A stretch of DNA of 64,000 nucleotides from Coriaria nepalensis. Taxonomy: Eukaryota > Streptophyta > Magnoliopsida > Cucurbitales > Coriariaceae. Made by a program: the position numbers and the translations under genes. Shown here piece by piece: positions 10,201 through 24,700 of this stretch (within the stretch, counting starts at the first letter, position 1; the number at the start of each line of letters is the position of its first letter). The notes under the pieces are model-generated. The model searched no databases. It worked only from the letters and a program-made list of their open reading frames with translations, and had not been told where the DNA came from. Location of the stretch: assembly GCA_027186245.1 (NCBI GenBank), contig CP114487.1:5389001-5453000 (forward strand), given 5' to 3'.

Positions 10201-11340
10201 GCGTTAGAATGGCCATTCGCGAGTTGTGCATGAAACTCATATTTGAACTGCGAAAATAGAATTCATTTGAATTGCTTCTAATTGATTTATTGACTTGAGG
10301 TGACTCATTGACATGATTCTGAACTTGAACTAATGCACACATGTGTTACAATGGCCTATAGCAAGATGTGCATGAAACTCATGTATGAAGTGCAAAGTAA
10401 AATTTGTTCGAGTTCCTTCCAAATGATTTTATTGACTTGAGATGACTTCATTGACTTTACTTTGAACTCGAACAGTTGCACACATGCGTTAAAATGGGCA
10501 TTAGCAAATTGTGCATGAAACTCATGTTTGAAGTGTCAAAATAGAATACATTCAAATTGCATCTAAATGATTTATTGATTTAATGTGACTCATTGACATG
10601 ATTTTGAGTTTGAACAAATGCAGACATGCACCGAAAGAGATCATTAGCACGTTGTGCTTGAAACTCATAGTTAAAATACATAAATAGAATTTGTTCGAAT
10701 TGCTTCAAAATGATTTACTGACTTGAGATGACTCGTTGACATGATTTTCAACTTGAAGAAATGCCCGCATGCCCTAGGAATCTCAATAGAAGGATGTGCA
10801 TGAAACTCATGTTTGAAGTGCGAAAATAGAAAATGTTCGATTTCCGTTCAAATCATTTATCGATATAGGGTGACTCAATGTGACATGATTTTGAACTTGA
10901 ACATTGCACACGTGCACCAAAAAGATCATTAGCAAGTGGTGCATGAAATCCATAATTGAAATGCGAAAACAGAATTTGTTGGAATTGCTTCTAAATGATT
11001 TCTTGACTTGAGATGGCCCATTGACATGATTTTGAATACGAACAAATTTACACATGGGTTAAAATGGACATTAGCAAGTAATGCGTGAAACTCATGTTTG
11101 AAGTCCAAAATAGAATTCATTCGAATTGCTCCTAAATGATTTACTAATTTGAGTAGGCTCGTTGACGTGATTTTGAATTTGAACAAATGCACACGTGCAC
11201 CAAAACGATTATTTACAAGTTGTGCGTGAAACTCTTAATTGAAATGCGAAAATAGAATTCGTTCGAATTCCTTCCAAATTCTTTATTGAGTTAAGGTGAC
11301 ACATTCACATGATTTTGAACATGTACAAAGAGGCACACAT
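10201..11340 (+). repeat. HOR unit, 1,140 bp
   Basis: Complete m1 to m8. It has 'gcgttagaatggccattcg' in m1, 'gaatacattcaaattgc' in m3, and 'cctaggaatctcaatagaag' in m5. These rare markers recur at 14756 and 22566, so the three are close relatives. Confidence 0.9.
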
Positions 11341-12479
11341 GCGTTAAAATGTCCATTAGCGAGTTGTGCGTGAAACTCATATTTGAACTGCGAAAATAGA
11401 ATTCATTCGAATTGCTTCTAATTGATTTATTGACTTGAGGTGACTCATTAACATGATTCTGAACTTGAACTAATGCACACATGTGTTACAATGGCCTATA
11501 GCAAGATGTGCATGAACTCATGTATGAAGTGCAAAATAAAATTCGTTCGAATTGCTTCTAAATGATTTTATTGACTTGAGATGACTTCATTGACTTTATT
11601 TTGAACTCGAACAGTTGCACACATGCGTTAAAATGGGCATTAGCAAATTGTGCATGAAACTCATGTTTGAAGTGTGAAAATAGAATTCGTTCGAATTGCA
11701 TCTAAATGATTAATTGATTTAATGTGACTCATTGACATGATTTTGAGTTTGAACAAACGCGGACGTGCACCGAAAGAGATCATTAGCACGTTGTGCATGA
11801 AACTCATAGTTAAAATACATAAATAGAATTTGTTCGAATTGCTTCAAAATGATTTACTGACTTGAGATGACTCGTTGACATGATTTTCAACTTGAAGAAA
11901 TGCCCGCATGCCCTAAGAATCCCAATAGCAAGATGTGCATGAAACTCATGTTTGAAGTGCGAAAATAGAAAATGTTCGATTTGCTTTCAAATGATTTACC
12001 GATATAGGGTGACTCAATGTGACATGATTTTGAACTTGAACATTGCACACGTGCACCAAAAAGATCATTAGCAAGTTGTGCATGAAATCCATAATTGAAA
12101 TGCGACAACAGAATTTGTTGGAATTGCTTCTAAATGATTTATTGACTTGAGATGGCCCATTGACATGATTTTGAATTTGAACAAATTTACACATCGGTTA
12201 AAATGGGCATTAGCAAGTTATGCGTGAAACTCATGTTTGAAGTCCAAAATAGAATTCATTCGAATTGCTCCTAAATGATTTACTAATTTGAGTAGGCTCG
12301 TTGACGTGATTTTGAATTTGAACAAATGCACACGTGCACCAAAACGATTATTTACAAGTTGTGCGTGAAACTCTTAATTGAAATGCGAAAATAGAATTCG
12401 TTCGAATTCCTTCCAAATTCTTTATTGAGTTAAGGTGACACATTCACATGATTTTGAACATGTACAAAGAGGCACACAT
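11341..12479 (+). repeat. HOR unit, 1,139 bp
   Basis: Complete m1 to m8. It has 'gaacaaacgcggacg' at the m3/m4 joint, a marker found again at 16164 and 23974. Confidence 0.9.
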
Positions 12480-13618
12480 GCGTTAAAATGTCCATTAGCG
12501 AGTTGTGCGTGAAACTCATATTTGAACTGCGAAAATAGAATTCATTCGAATTGCTTCTAATTGATTTATTGACTTGAGGTGACTCATTAACATGATTCTG
12601 AACTTGAACTAATGCACACATGTGTTACAATGGCCTATAGCAAGATGTGCATGAACTCATGTATGAAGTGCAAAATAAAATTCGTTCGAATTGCTTCTAA
12701 ATGATTTTATTGACTTGAGATGACTTCATTGACTTTATTTTGAACTCGAACAGTTGCACACATGCGTTAAAATGGGCATTAGCAAATTGTGCATGAAACT
12801 CATGTTTGAAGTGTGAAAATAGAATTCGTTCGAATTGCATCTAAATGATTAATTGATTTAATGTGACTCATTGACATGATTTTGAGTTTGAACAAATGCA
12901 GACATGCACCGAAAGAGATCATTAGCACGTTGTGCATGAAACTCATAGTTAAAATACATAAATAGAATTTGTTCGAATTGCTTCCAAATGATTTACTGAC
13001 TTGAGATGACTCGTTGACATGATTTTCAACTTGAAGAAATGCCCGCATGCCCTAAGAATCCCAATAGCAAGATGTGCATGAAACTCATGTTTGAAGTGCG
13101 AAAATAGAAAATGTTCGATTTGCTTTCAAATGATTTACCGATATAGGGTGACTCAATGTGACATGATTTTGAACTTGAACATTGCACACGTGCACCAAAA
13201 AGATCATTAGCAAGTTGTGCATGAAATCCATAATTGAAATGCGACAACAGAATTTGTTGGAATTGCTTCTAAATGATTTATTGACTTGAGATGGCCCATT
13301 GACATGATTTTGAATATGAACAAATTTACACATGGGTTAAAATGGGCATTAGCAAGTTATGCATGAAACTCATGTTTGAAGTCCAAAATAGAATTCATTC
13401 GAATTGCTCCTAAATGATTTACTAATTTCAGTAGACTCGTTGACGTGATTTTGAATTTGAACAAATGCACACGTGCACCAAAACGATTATTTACAAGTTG
13501 TGCATGAAACTCTTAATTGAAATGCGAAAATAGAATTCGTTCGTATTCCTTCCAAATTCTTTATTGAGTTAAGGTGACACATTCACATGATTTTGAACAT
13601 GTACAAAGAGGCACACAT
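12480..13618 (+). repeat. HOR unit, 1,139 bp
   Basis: Complete m1 to m8 and close to the unit before it in its first half. m7 has 'aatttcagtagactcg' and m8 has a private 'ttcgtattcc'. Confidence 0.9.
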
Positions 13619-14755
13619 GCGTTAAAATGGCGATTAGCGAGTTGTGCGTGAAACTCATATTTGAACTGCGAAAATAGAATTCATTCGAATTGCTTCTAAT
13701 TGATTTATTGACTTGAGGTGACTCACTGACATGATTCTGAACTTGAACTAATGCACACGTGTTACAATGCCCTATAACAAGATGTGCATGAAACTCATGT
13801 ATGAAGTGCAAAATAAAATTCGTTCCAGTTGCTTCCAAATAATTTTATTGACATGAGACGACTTCATTGACTTTATTTTGAACTCGAACAGTTGCACACA
13901 TGCGTTAAAATGGGCATTAGCAAATTGTGCATGAAACTCATGTTTGAAGTGTGAAAATAGAATTCGTTCGAATTGCATCTAAATGATTAATTGATTTAAT
14001 GTGACTCATTGACATGATTTTGAGTTTGAACAAATGCAGACATGCACCGAAAGAGATCATTAGCACGTTGTGCTTGAAACTCATAGTTAAAATACATAAA
14101 TAGAATTTGTTCGAATTGCTTCAAAATGATTTACTGACTTGAGATGACTCGTTGACATGATTTTCAACTTGAAGAAATGCCCGCATGCCCTAAGAATCCC
14201 AATAGCAGGATGTGCATGAAACTCATGTTTGAAGTGCGAAAATAGAAAATGTTCGATTTCCTTTCAAATCATTTATTGATATAGGGTGACTCAATGTGAC
14301 ATGATTTTGAACTTGAACATTGCACACGTGCACCAAAAAGATCATTAGCAAGTGGTGCATGAAATCCACAATTGAAATGCGAAAACAGAATTTGTTGGAA
14401 TTGCTTCTAAATGATTTATTGACTTGAGATGGCCCATTGACATGATTTTGAATATGAACAAATTTACACATGGGTTAAAATGGGTATTAGCAAGTTATGC
14501 GTGAAACTCATGTTTGAAGTCCAAAATAGAATTCATTCGAATTGCTCCTAAATGATTTACTAATTTCAGTAGACTCGTTGACGTGATTTTGAATTTGAAC
14601 AAATGCACACGTGCACCAAAACGATTATTTACAAGTTGTGCATGAACTCTTACTTGAAATGCGAAAATAGAATTCGTTCGAATTCCTTCCAAATTCTTTA
14701 TTGAGTTAAGGTGACACATTTACATGATTTTGAACATGTACAAAGAGGCACACAT

Positions 14756-16890
14756 GCGTTAGAATGGCCATTCGCGAGTTGTGCATGAAACTCATATTTG
14801 AACTGCGAAAATAGAATTCATTCGAATTGCTTCTAATTGATTTATTGACTTGAGGTGACTCATTGACATGATTCTGAACTTGAACTAATGCACACATGTG
14901 TTACAATGGCCTATAGCAAGATGTGCATGAAACTCATGTATGAAGTGCAAAGTAAAATTTGTTCGAGTTCCTTCCAAATGATTTTATTGACTTGAGATGA
15001 CTTCATTGACTTTATTTTGAACTCGAACAGTTGCACACATGCGTTAAAATGGGCATTAGCAAATTGTGCATGAAACTCATGTTTGAAGTGTCAAAATAGA
15101 ATACATTCAAATTGCATCTAAATGATTTATTGATTTAATGTGACTCATTGACATGATTTTGAGTTTGAACAAATGCAGACATGCACCGAAAGAGATCATT
15201 AGCACGTTGTGCTTGAAACTCATAGTTAAAATACATAAATAGAATTTGTTCGAATTGCTTCAAAATGATTTACTGACTTGAGATGACTCGTTGACATGAT
15301 TTTCAACTTGAAGAAATGCCCGCATGCCCTAGGAATCTCAATAGAAGGATGTGCATGAAACTCATGTTTGAAGTGCGAAAATAGAAAATGTTCGATTTCC
15401 GTTCAAATCATTTATCGATATAGGGTGACTCAATGTGACATGATTTTGAACTTGAACATTGCACACGTGCACCAAAAAGATCATTAGCAAGTGGTGCATG
15501 AAATCCATAATTGAAATGCGAAAACAGAATTTGTTGGAATTGCTTCTAAATGATTTATTGACTTGAGATGGCCCATTGACATGATTTTGAATACGAACAA
15601 ATTTACACATGGGTTAAAATGGACATTAGCAAGTAATGCGTGAAACTCATGTTTGAAGTCCAAAATAGAATTCATTCGAATTGCTCCTAAATGATTTACT
15701 AATTTGAGTAGGCTCGTTGACGTGATTTTGAATTTGAACAAATGCACACGTGCACCAAAACGATTATTTACAAGTTGTGCGTGAAACTCATATTTGAACT
15801 GCGAAAATAGAATTCATTCGAATTGCTTCTAATTGATTTATTGACTTGAGGTGACTCATTAACATGATTCTGAACTTGAACTAATGCACACATGTGTTAC
15901 AATGGCCTATAGCAAGATGTGCATGAACTCATGTATGAAGTGCAAAATAAAATTCGTTCGAATTGCTTCTAAATGATTTTATTCACTTGAGATGACTTCA
16001 TTGACTTTATTTTGAACTCAAACAGTTGCACAGATGCGTTAAAATGGGCATTAGCAAATTGTGCATGAAACTCATGTTTGAAGTGTGAAAATAGAATTCG
16101 TTCGAATTGCATCTAAATGATTAATTGATTTAATGTGACTCATTGACATGATTTTGAGTTTGAACAAACGCGGACGTGCACCGAAAGAGATCATTAGCAC
16201 GTTGTGCATGAAACTCATAGTTAAAATACATAAATAGAATTTGTTCGAATTGCTTCCAAATGATTTACTGACTTGAGATGACTCGTTGACATGATTTTCA
16301 ACTTGAAGAAATGCCCGCATGCCCTAAGAATCCCAATAGCAAGATGTGCATGAAACTCATGTTTGAAGTGCGAAAATAGAAAATGTTCGATTTGCTTTCA
16401 AATGATTTACCGATATAGGGTGACTCAATGTGACATGATTTTGAACTTGAACATTGCACACGTGTACCAAAAAGATCATTAGCAAGTTGTGCATGAAATC
16501 CATAATTGAAATGCGACAACAGAATTTGTTGGAATTGCTTCTAAATGATTTATTGACTTGAGATGGCCCATTGACATGATTTTGAATTGGAACAAATTTA
16601 CACATGGGTTAAAATGGGCATTAGCAAGTTATGCGTGAAACTCATGTTTGAAGTCCAAAATAGAATTCATTCGAATTGCTCCTAAATGATTTACTAATTT
16701 GAGTAGACTCGTTGACGTGATTTTGAATTTGAACAAATGCACACGTGCACCAAAACGATTATTTGCAAGTTGTGCATGAAACTCTTAATTGAAATGCGAA
16801 AATAGAATTCGTTCGAATTCCTTCCAAATTCTTTATTGAGTTAAGGTGACACATTCACATGATTTTGAACATGTACAAAGAGGCACACAT
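14756..16890 (+). repeat. 15-monomer interval, 2,135 bp (8 + 7)
   Basis: One full HOR is followed by a second that lacks one monomer, because m8 of the first is fused to m1 of the second at 15773-15789. The expected m1 start is absent, so no HOR boundary falls near 15895. Confidence 0.9.
15752..15893 (+). repeat. Hybrid monomer m8/m1
   Basis: It starts as m8 ('gcaccaaaacgattattt') and ends as m1 ('catatttgaactgcg', 'ctaattgattta', 'gattctgaac'). It is exactly one monomer long (142 bp). The switch lies in 'agttgtgcgtgaaactc', shared by m1 and the local m8 variant, which fits homologous unequal crossing-over out of HOR register. Confidence 0.9.
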
Positions 16891-19800
16891 GCGTTAAAAT
16901 GGCTATTAGCGAGTTGTGCGTGAAACTCATATTTGAACTGCGAAAATAGAATTCATTCGAATTGCTTCTAATTGATTTATTGACTTGAGGTGACTCACTG
17001 ACATGATTCTGAACTTGAACTAATGCACACGTGTTACAATGGCCTATAACAAGATGTGCATGAAACTCATGTATGACGTGCAAAATAAAATTCGTTCTAG
17101 TTGCTTCCAAATGATTTTATTGACTTGAGATGACTTCATTGACTTTATTTTGAACTCGAACAGTTGCACACATGCGTTAAAATGGGCATTAGCAAATTGT
17201 GCATGAAACTCATGTTTGAAGTGTCAAAATAGAATACGTTCGGATTGCATCTAAATGATTTATTGATTTAATGTGACTTATTGACATGATTTTGAGTTTG
17301 AACAAATGCAGACATGCACCGAAAGAGATCATTAGCACGTTGTGCTTGAAACTCATAGTTAAAATACATAAATAGAATTTGTTCGAATTGCTTCAAAATG
17401 ATTTACTGACTTGAGATGACTCGTTGACATGATTTTCAACTTGAAGAAATGCCCGCATGCCCTAAGAATCCCAATAGCAGGATGTGCATGAAACTCATGT
17501 TTGAAGTGCGAAAATAGAAAATGTTCGATTTCCTTTCAAATCATTTATTGATATAGGGTGACTCAATGTGACATGATTTTGAACTTGAACATTGCACACG
17601 TGCACCAAAAAGATCATTAGCAAGTGGTGCATGAAATCCATAATTGAAATGCGAAGACAGAATTTGTTAGAATTGCTTCTAAATGATTTATTGACTTGAG
17701 ATGGCCCATTGACTTGATTTTGAATATGAACAAATTTACACATGGGTTAAAATGGGCATTAGCAAGTTATGCGTGAAACTCATGTTTGAAGTCCAAAATA
17801 GAATTCATTCGAATTGCTCCTAAATGATTTACTAATTTGAGTAGACTCGTTGACGTGATTTTGAATTTGAACAAATGCACACGTGCACCAAAACGATTAT
17901 TTGCAAGTTGTGCATGAAACTTTTAATTGAAATGCGAAAATAGAATTCGTTCGAATTCCTTCCAAATTCTTTATTGAGTTAAGGGACACATTCACATGAT
18001 TTTGAACATGTACAAAGAGGCACACATGCGTTAGAATGGCCATTCGCGAGTTGTGCGTGAAACTCATATTTGAACTGCGAAAATAGAATTCATTCGAATT
18101 GCTTCTAATTGATTTATTGACTTGAGGTGACTCATTGACATGATTCTGAACTTGAACTAATGCACACATGTGTTACAATGGCCTATAGCAAGATGTGCAT
18201 GAAACTCATGTATGAAGTGCAAAGTAAAATTCGTTTGAGTTGCTTCCAAATGATTTTATTGACTTGAGATGACTTCATTGACTTTATTTTGAACTCGAAC
18301 AGTTGCACACATGCGTTAAAATGGGCATTAGCAAATTGTGCATGAAACTCATGTTTGAAGTGTCAAAATAGAATACGTTCGGATTGCATCTAAATGATTT
18401 ATTGATTTAATGTGACTTATTGACATGATTTTGAGTTTGAACAAATGCAGACATGCACCGAAAGAGATCATTAGCACGTTGTGCTTGAAACTCATAGTTA
18501 AAATACATAAATAGAATTTGTTCGAATTGCTTCAAAATGATTTACTGACTTGAGATGACTCGTTGACATGATTTTCAACTTGAAGAAATGCCCGCATGCC
18601 CTAAGAATCCCAATAGCAAGATGTGCATGAAACTCATGTTTGAAGTGCGAAAATAGAAAATGTTCGAGTTGCTTTCAAATGATTTACCGATATAGGGTGA
18701 CTCAATGTGACATGATTTTGAACTTGAACATTGCACACGTGTACCAAAAAGATCATTAGCAAGTTGTGCATGAAATCCATAATTGAAATGCGACAACAGA
18801 ATTTGTTGGAATTGCTTCGAAATGATTTATTGAGTTGAGATGGCCCATTGACATGATTTTGAATTTGAACAAATTTACACATCGGTTAAAATGGGCATTA
18901 GCAAGTTATGCGTGAAACTCATGTTTGAAGTCCAAAATAGAATTCATTCGAATTGCTCCTAAATGATTTACTAATTTGAGTAGGCTCGTTGACGTGATTT
19001 TGAATTTGAACAAATGCACACGTGCACCAAAACGATTATTTACAAGTTGTGCATGAAACTCTTAATTGAAATGCGAAAATAGAATTCGTTCGAATTCCTT
19101 CCAAATTCTTTATTGAGTTAAGGTGACACATTCACATGATTTTGAACATGTACAAAGCGGCACACATGCGTTAAAATGTCCATTAGCGAGTTGTGCGTGA
19201 AACTCATATTTGAACTGCGAAAATAGAATTCATTCGAATTGCTTCCAACTGATTTATTGACTTGAGGTGACTCACTGACATGATTCTGAACTTGAACTAA
19301 TACACACGTGTTACAATGGCCTATAACAAGATGTGCATGAAACTCATGTATGAAGTGCAAAATAAAATTCGTTCCAGTTGCTTTCTAATGATTTTATTGA
19401 CATGAGATGACTTCATTGACTTTATTTTGAATTCGAACAGTTGCACACATGCGTTAAAATGGGCATTAGCAAATTGTGCATGAAACTCATGTTTGAAGTG
19501 TCAAAATAGAATACGTTCGGATTACATCTAAATGATTTATTGATTTAATGTGACTCATTGACAAGATTTTGAGTTTGAACAAATGCAGACGTGCACCGAA
19601 AGAGATCATTAGCACGTTGTGCATGAAACTCATAGTTAAAATACATATATAGAATTTGTTCAAATTGCTTCAAAATGATTTACTGACTTGAGATGACTCG
19701 TTGACATGATTTTCAACTTGAAGAAATGCCCGCATGCCCTAAGAATCCCAATAGCAAGATGTGCATGAAACTCATGTTTGAAGTGCGAAAATAGAAAATG

Positions 19801-20304
19801 TTCGATTTGCTTTCAAATGATTTATTAATATAGGGTGACTCAATGAGACATGATTTTGAACTTGAACATTGCACACGTGCACCAAAAAGATCATTAGCAA
19901 GTTGTGCATGAAATCCATAATTGAAATGCGAAAACAGAATTTTTCGAATTGCTTCTAAATGATTTATTGACTTGAGATGACCTATTGTCATGATTTTAAA
20001 TTTGAACAAATTTACACATCGGTTAAAATGGGCATTAGCAAGTTATGCGTGAAACTCATGTTTGAAGTCCAAAATAAAATTCATTTTAATTGCTCCTAAG
20101 TGATTTACTAATTTGAGGTGACTCGTTGACGTGATTTTGAATTTGAACAAATGCACAGGTGCACCAAAACGATTATTTGCAAGTTGTGCATGAAACTCTT
20201 AATTGAAATGCGAAAATACAATTCGTTCGAATTCCTTCCAAATTCTTTATTGAGTTAAGGTGACACATTCACATGATTTTGAACATGTACAAAGCGGCAC
20301 ACAT

Positions 20305-21428
20305 GCGTTAAAATGGCCATTAGCGAGTTGTGCGTGAAACTCATATTTGAACTGCGAAAATAGAATTCATTCGAATTGCTTTTAATTGATTTATTGACTT
20401 GAGGTGACTCACTGACATGATTCTGAACTTGAACTAATGCACACATGTGTTACAATGGCCTATAGCAAGATGTGCATGAAACTCATGTATGAAGTGCAAA
20501 ATAAAATTCGTTCGAGTTGCTTCCAAATGATTTTATTGACTTGAGATGACTTCATTGACTTTAGTTTGAACTCGAACAGTTGCACACATACGTTAAAATG
20601 GGCATTAGCAAATTGTGCATGAAACTCAAGTTTAAAGTGTGAAAATAGAATTCGTTCGGATTGCATCTAAATGATTTATTGATTTAATGTGACTTATTGA
20701 CAAGATTTTGAGTTTGAACAAATGCAGACGTGCACCGAAAGAGATCATTAGCATGTTGTGCATGAAACTCATAGTTAAAATACATAAATCGAATTTGTTC
20801 GAATTGCTCCAAATGATTTACTGACTTGAGATGACTCGTTGACATGATTTTCAACTTGAAGAAATGCCTGCATGCCCTAAGAATCCCAATAGCAAGATGT
20901 GCATGAAACTCATGTTTGAAGTGCGAAAATAGAAAATGTTCGATTTATTGATATAGGGTGACTCAATGTGACATGATTTTGAACTTGAACATTGCACACG
21001 TGCACCAAAAAGATCATTAGCAAGTTGTGCTTGAAATCCATAATTGAAATGCCAAAAAAATAATTTGTTCGAATTGCTTCTCAATGATTTATTGACTTGA
21101 GATGGCCCATTGACATGATTTTGAATTTGAACAAATTTACACATGGGTTAAAATGGGCATTAGCAAGTTATGCATGAAACACATGTTTGAAGTCCAAAAT
21201 AGAATTCATTCGAATTGCACCTAAATGATTTACTAATTTGAGGTGACTCGTTGACGTGATTTTGAATTTGAACAAATGCACACGTGCACCAAAACGATTA
21301 TTTGCAAGTTGTGCATGAAACTCTTAATTGAAATGCGAAAATAGAATTCGTTCGAATTCCTTCCAAATTCTTTATTGAGTTAAGGGACACATTCACATGA
21401 TTTTGAACATGTACAAAGAGGCACACAT
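20305..21428 (+). repeat. HOR unit, 1,124-bp class (15-bp deletion in m5)
   Basis: Complete m1 to m8 with the m5 deletion at 20941-20950. Other class markers are 'ctcaagtttaaagtg' in m3, 'gccaaaaaaa' in m6, 'gcacctaaatg' in m7 and 'gttaagggacac' in m8. Confidence 0.9.
20941..20950 (+). other. 15-bp deletion in m5, marker site 1
   Basis: The text 'cgatttattgatatag' replaces the usual form with 15 bp more between two GATTT copies. Loss of one GATTT and the spacer suggests slippage. The same joint is at 28751, 46954, 51498 and 60026. Confidence 0.85.
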
Positions 21429-22565
21429 GCGATAGAATTTCCATTCGCGAGTTGTGCGTGAAACTCATATTTGAACTGCGAAAATAGAATTCATTCGAAT
21501 TGCTTCTAATTGATTTATTGACTTGAGGTGACTCACTGACATGATTCTGAACTTGAACTAATGCACACGTGTTACAATGCCCTATAACAAGATGTGCATG
21601 AAACTCATGTATGAAGTGCAAAATAAAATTCGTTCCAGTTGCTTCCAAATAATTTTATTGACATGAGACGACTTCATTGACTTTATTTTGAACTCGAACA
21701 GTTGCACACATGCGTTAAAATGGGCATTAGCAAATTGTGCATGAAACTCATGTTTGAAGTGTGAAAATAGAATTCGTTCGAATTGCATCTAAATGATTAA
21801 TTGATTTAATGTGACTCATTGACATGATTTTGAGTTTGAACAAATGCAGACATGCACCGAAAGAGATCATTAGCACGTTGTGCTTGAAACTCATAGTTAA
21901 AATACATAAATAGAATTTGTTCGAATTGCTTCAAAATGATTTACTGACTTGAGATGACTCGTTGACATGATTTTCAACTTGAAGAAATGCCCGCATGCCC
22001 TAAGAATCCCAATAGCAGGATGTGCATGAAACTCATGTTTGAAGTGCGAAAATAGAAAATGTTCGATTTCCTTTCAAATCATTTATTGATATAGGGTGAC
22101 TCAATGTGACATGATTTTGAACTTGAACATTGCACACGTGCACCAAAAAGATCATTAGCAAGTGGTGCATGAAATCCACAATTGAAATGCGAAAACAGAA
22201 TTTGTTGGAATTGCTTCTAAATGATTTATTGACTTGAGATGGCCCATTGACATGATTTTGAATATGAACAAATTTACACATGGGTTAAAATGGGTATTAG
22301 CAAGTTATGCGTGAAACTCATGTTTGAAGTCCAAAATAGAATTCATTCGAATTGCTCCTAAATGATTTACTAATTTCAGTAGACTCGTTGACGTGATTTT
22401 GAATTTGAACAAATGCACACGTGCACCAAAACGATTATTTACAAGTTGTGCATGAACTCTTACTTGAAATGCGAAAATAGAATTCGTTCGAATTCCTTCC
22501 AAATTCTTTATTGAGTTAAGGTGACACATTTACATGATTTTGAACATGTACAAAGAGGCACACAT

Positions 22566-24700
22566 GCGTTAGAATGGCCATTCGCGAGTTGTGCATGAAA
22601 CTCATATTTGAACTGCGAAAATAGAATTCATTCGAATTGCTTCTAATTGATTTATTGACTTGAGGTGACTCATTGACATGATTCTGAACTTGAACTAATG
22701 CACACATGTGTTACAATGGCCTATAGCAAGATGTGCATGAAACTCATGTATGAAGTGCAAAGTAAAATTTGTTCGAGTTCCTTCCAAATGATTTTATTGA
22801 CTTGAGATGACTTCATTGACTTTATTTTGAACTCGAACAGTTGCACACATGCGTTAAAATGGGCATTAGCAAATTGTGCATGAAACTCATGTTTGAAGTG
22901 TCAAAATAGAATACATTCAAATTGCATCTAAATGATTTATTGATTTAATGTGACTCATTGACATGATTTTGAGTTTGAACAAATGCAGACATGCACCGAA
23001 AGAGATCATTAGCACGTTGTGCTTGAAACTCATAGTTAAAATACATAAATAGAATTTGTTCGAATTGCTTCAAAATGATTTACTGACTTGAGATGACTCG
23101 TTGACATGATTTTCAACTTGAAGAAATGCCCGCATGCCCTAGGAATCTCAATAGAAGGATGTGCATGAAACTCATGTTTGAAGTGCGAAAATAGAAAATG
23201 TTCGATTTCCGTTCAAATCATTTATCGATATAGGGTGACTCAATGTGACATGATTTTGAACTTGAACATTGCACACGTGCACCAAAAAGATCATTAGCAA
23301 GTGGTGCATGAAATCCATAATTGAAATGCGAAAACAGAATTTGTTGGAATTGCTTCTAAATGATTTATTGACTTGAGATGGCCCATTGACATGATTTTGA
23401 ATACGAACAAATTTACACATGGGTTAAAATGGACATTAGCAAGTAATGCGTGAAACTCATGTTTGAAGTCCAAAATAGAATTCATTCGAATTGCTCCTAA
23501 ATGATTTACTAATTTGAGTAGGCTCGTTGACGTGATTTTGAATTTGAACAAATGCACACGTGCACCAAAACGATTATTTACAAGTTGTGCGTGAAACTCA
23601 TATTTGAACTGCGAAAATAGAATTCATTCGAATTGCTTCTAATTGATTTATTGACTTGAGGTGACTCATTAACATGATTCTGAACTTGAACTAATGCACA
23701 CATGTGTTACAATGGCCTATAGCAAGATGTGCATGAACTCATGTATGAAGTGCAAAATAAAATTCGTTCGAATTGCTTCTAAATGATTTTATTCACTTGA
23801 GATGACTTCATTGACTTTATTTTGAACTCAAACAGTTGCACAGATGCGTTAAAATGGGCATTAGCAAATTGTGCATGAAACTCATGTTTGAAGTGTGAAA
23901 ATAGAATTCGTTCGAATTGCATCTAAATGATTAATTGATTTAATGTGACTCATTGACATGATTTTGAGTTTGAACAAACGCGGACGTGCACCGAAAGAGA
24001 TCATTAGCACGTTGTGCATGAAACTCATAGTTAAAATACATAAATAGAATTTGTTCGAATTGCTTCCAAATGATTTACTGACTTGAGATGACTCGTTGAC
24101 ATGATTTTCAACTTGAAGAAATGCCCGCATGCCCTAAGAATCCCAATAGCAAGATGTGCATGAAACTCATGTTTGAAGTGCGAAAATAGAAAATGTTCGA
24201 TTTGCTTTCAAATGATTTACCGATATAGGGTGACTCAATGTGACATGATTTTGAACTTGAACATTGCACACGTGTACCAAAAAGATCATTAGCAAGTTGT
24301 GCATGAAATCCATAATTGAAATGCGACAACAGAATTTGTTGGAATTGCTTCTAAATGATTTATTGACTTGAGATGGCCCATTGACATGATTTTGAATTGG
24401 AACAAATTTACACATGGGTTAAAATGGGCATTAGCAAGTTATGCGTGAAACTCATGTTTGAAGTCCAAAATAGAATTCATTCGAATTGCTCCTAAATGAT
24501 TTACTAATTTGAGTAGACTCGTTGACGTGATTTTGAATTTGAACAAATGCACACGTGCACCAAAACGATTATTTGCAAGTTGTGCATGAAACTCTTAATT
24601 GAAATGCGAAAATAGAATTCGTTCGAATTCCTTCCAAATTCTTTATTGAGTTAAGGTGACACATTCACATGATTTTGAACATGTACAAAGAGGCACACAT
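22566..24700 (+). repeat. 15-monomer interval in copy B, 2,135 bp
   Basis: This is the copy B counterpart of 14756-16890, with the m8/m1 hybrid at 23562-23703 and its switch at 23583-23599. Its presence in both copies shows the hybrid arose before the 7,810-bp duplication. Confidence 0.9.

Larger units (their letters stand above)
13619..21428 (+). repeat. 7,810-bp block, copy A (55 monomers)
   Basis: This block holds intervals of 1,137, 2,135 (15 monomers), 1,137, 1,140, 1,137 and 1,124 bp, which sum to 7,810. The same series follows directly as copy B. Rare markers agree at the 7,810-bp offset, including 'ctttctaatg' at 19381, the 15-bp deletion at 20941 and 'gccaaaaaaataattt' near 21051. 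Limits are given in HOR phase. The true breakpoint lies within the first about 110 bp (see findings). Confidence 0.9.

Noticed and set aside
21051..21060. A-rich run 'gccaaaaaaa' as a poly(A) tail or retroposon end
   Set aside because: It is an m6 variant present in many HORs at the same monomer position, with no target-site duplication or inserted sequence.
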